Source: a bacterium (GTDB lineage: Bacteria > Patescibacteriota > JABMPQ01 > JAQVVF01). Taken from it: a stretch of DNA of 6,011 bases. Numbering within the stretch: position 1 is the first letter of the stretch; each line of letters starts with the position of its first letter. The stretch is taken from contig JAUWOX010000066.1 in NCBI GenBank assembly GCA_030611905.1, positions 1 to 6,011 on the forward strand. Direction: 5' to 3'. Shown one piece after another: positions 5,824 to 6,011 of the stretch. The notes below the pieces were generated by a model. It was given only the letters and a program-made list of their open reading frames with translations, was not told where the DNA came from and made no database searches. Made by a program: the position numbers and the translations under genes.

Positions 5824-6011
5824 ATGAAAAGAGCCGAACCTGTTGATGAGCAGAAGAAGGTTGTGTTTAAAAGCAGGCATGTCGGTAGGTTGAGTTGGTT
5901 GGGTCGTGCTGTAGAATCGGGATTTTCGTTGTGGGTACAGGGTACGGGTAATGTGTTTTCGTGTTTTTTGCCTTCAGCAGTTTTGGGGCAGTTAAAGAGC
6001 AAGGCGGGAGT
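5824..6011 (+). CDS. Unrecognised protein, 5' part (3' end outside window)
   Basis: The frame runs from ATG 5824 to the window edge without a stop: 62 codons plus two bases, beginning MKRAEPVDEQKKVVFKSRHV. It then reads GRLSWLGRAVESGFSLWVQG and a moderately hydrophobic NVFSCFLPSAVLGQL stretch. I do not recognise the product from this part. Support for a real gene is the AGGAGG site at ideal spacing and an in-frame TGA at 5779 that limits the start. The charged N terminus followed by a more hydrophobic stretch could precede a membrane or secreted region, but no clear signal peptide is visible. Codon use is visibly more G+C-rich, and especially G-rich, than in leuS. It follows leuS by 71 bases in the same direction, after a near-tandem CTATGG repeat (5790-5814). 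Confidence 0.6.
   Translation, partial: MKRAEPVDEQKKVVFKSRHVGRLSWLGRAVESGFSLWVQGTGNVFSCFLPSAVLGQLKSKAG

Noticed and set aside
5790..6002. Antisense open frame of 70 codons at the right edge
   Set aside because: The opposite strand has an ideal AGGAGG site and an open frame over the same bases, which is the better reading; the antisense frame shows no start signal.

Overview
The window looks like an AT-rich bacterial chromosome, by eye roughly one third G+C, with tightly packed genes all on the + strand. The LeuRS carries an unusual GLDGFGIHSEN stretch where most bacteria have something like GWDAFGLPAEN. Together with small AT-rich genes, a near absence of Shine-Dalgarno sites and a simple MetRS without a C-terminal tRNA-binding domain, this suggests a Patescibacteria/CPR lineage, perhaps Parcubacteria-like. 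The placement is inference from style, not a database match. TGA is used as a stop: the Mth938-like gene ends with it exactly where the family ends, so the TGA=Gly code of Gracilibacteria and Absconditabacteria is unlikely.

Layout: positions 1-1320 hold the 3' part of metG (methionyl-tRNA synthetase). It is followed by a Mth938-like small protein (1325-1669), a four-helix-bundle protein of the 23S rRNA intervening-sequence (IVP/S23) family (1724-2110), tatD (2145-2912) and an unrecognised charged 78-residue protein (2917-3153). A hairpin at 3163-3190 ends this unit. A strong promoter (TTGATT-17-TATAAT) overlaps the hairpin's last two bases and appears to start leuS (3224-5752) as a leaderless message. 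After leuS comes a gene start with the only strong Shine-Dalgarno site in the window (5824 onward), cut by the window edge after 62 codons and not recognised.

The most interesting object is the four-helix-bundle gene. It lies between two 26-nt inverted repeats (1672-1697 and 2112-2137), each made of two identical 10-mers around TTTCTT or AAGAAA. As RNA, all 26 positions can pair, extending to 28 with flanking bases, so the whole ORF sits in one loop. This is how related ORFs sit inside 23S rRNA intervening sequences, but here the unit is between protein genes. A GATT tetramer flanks the unit on both sides. Removing the unit plus one GATT leaves exactly 4 nt between the Mth938-like stop and the tatD start, the same spacing as metG to Mth938-like and tatD to the 78-residue ORF. 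That is good sequence evidence for a small insertion into a formerly continuous operon.

Second in interest is a short AAATTCCAAATT-type repeat lodged in frame in the editing domain of leuS. The synthetases and TatD are housekeeping functions (aminoacylation and nuclease). Nothing in the window shows a shared pathway beyond co-transcription.
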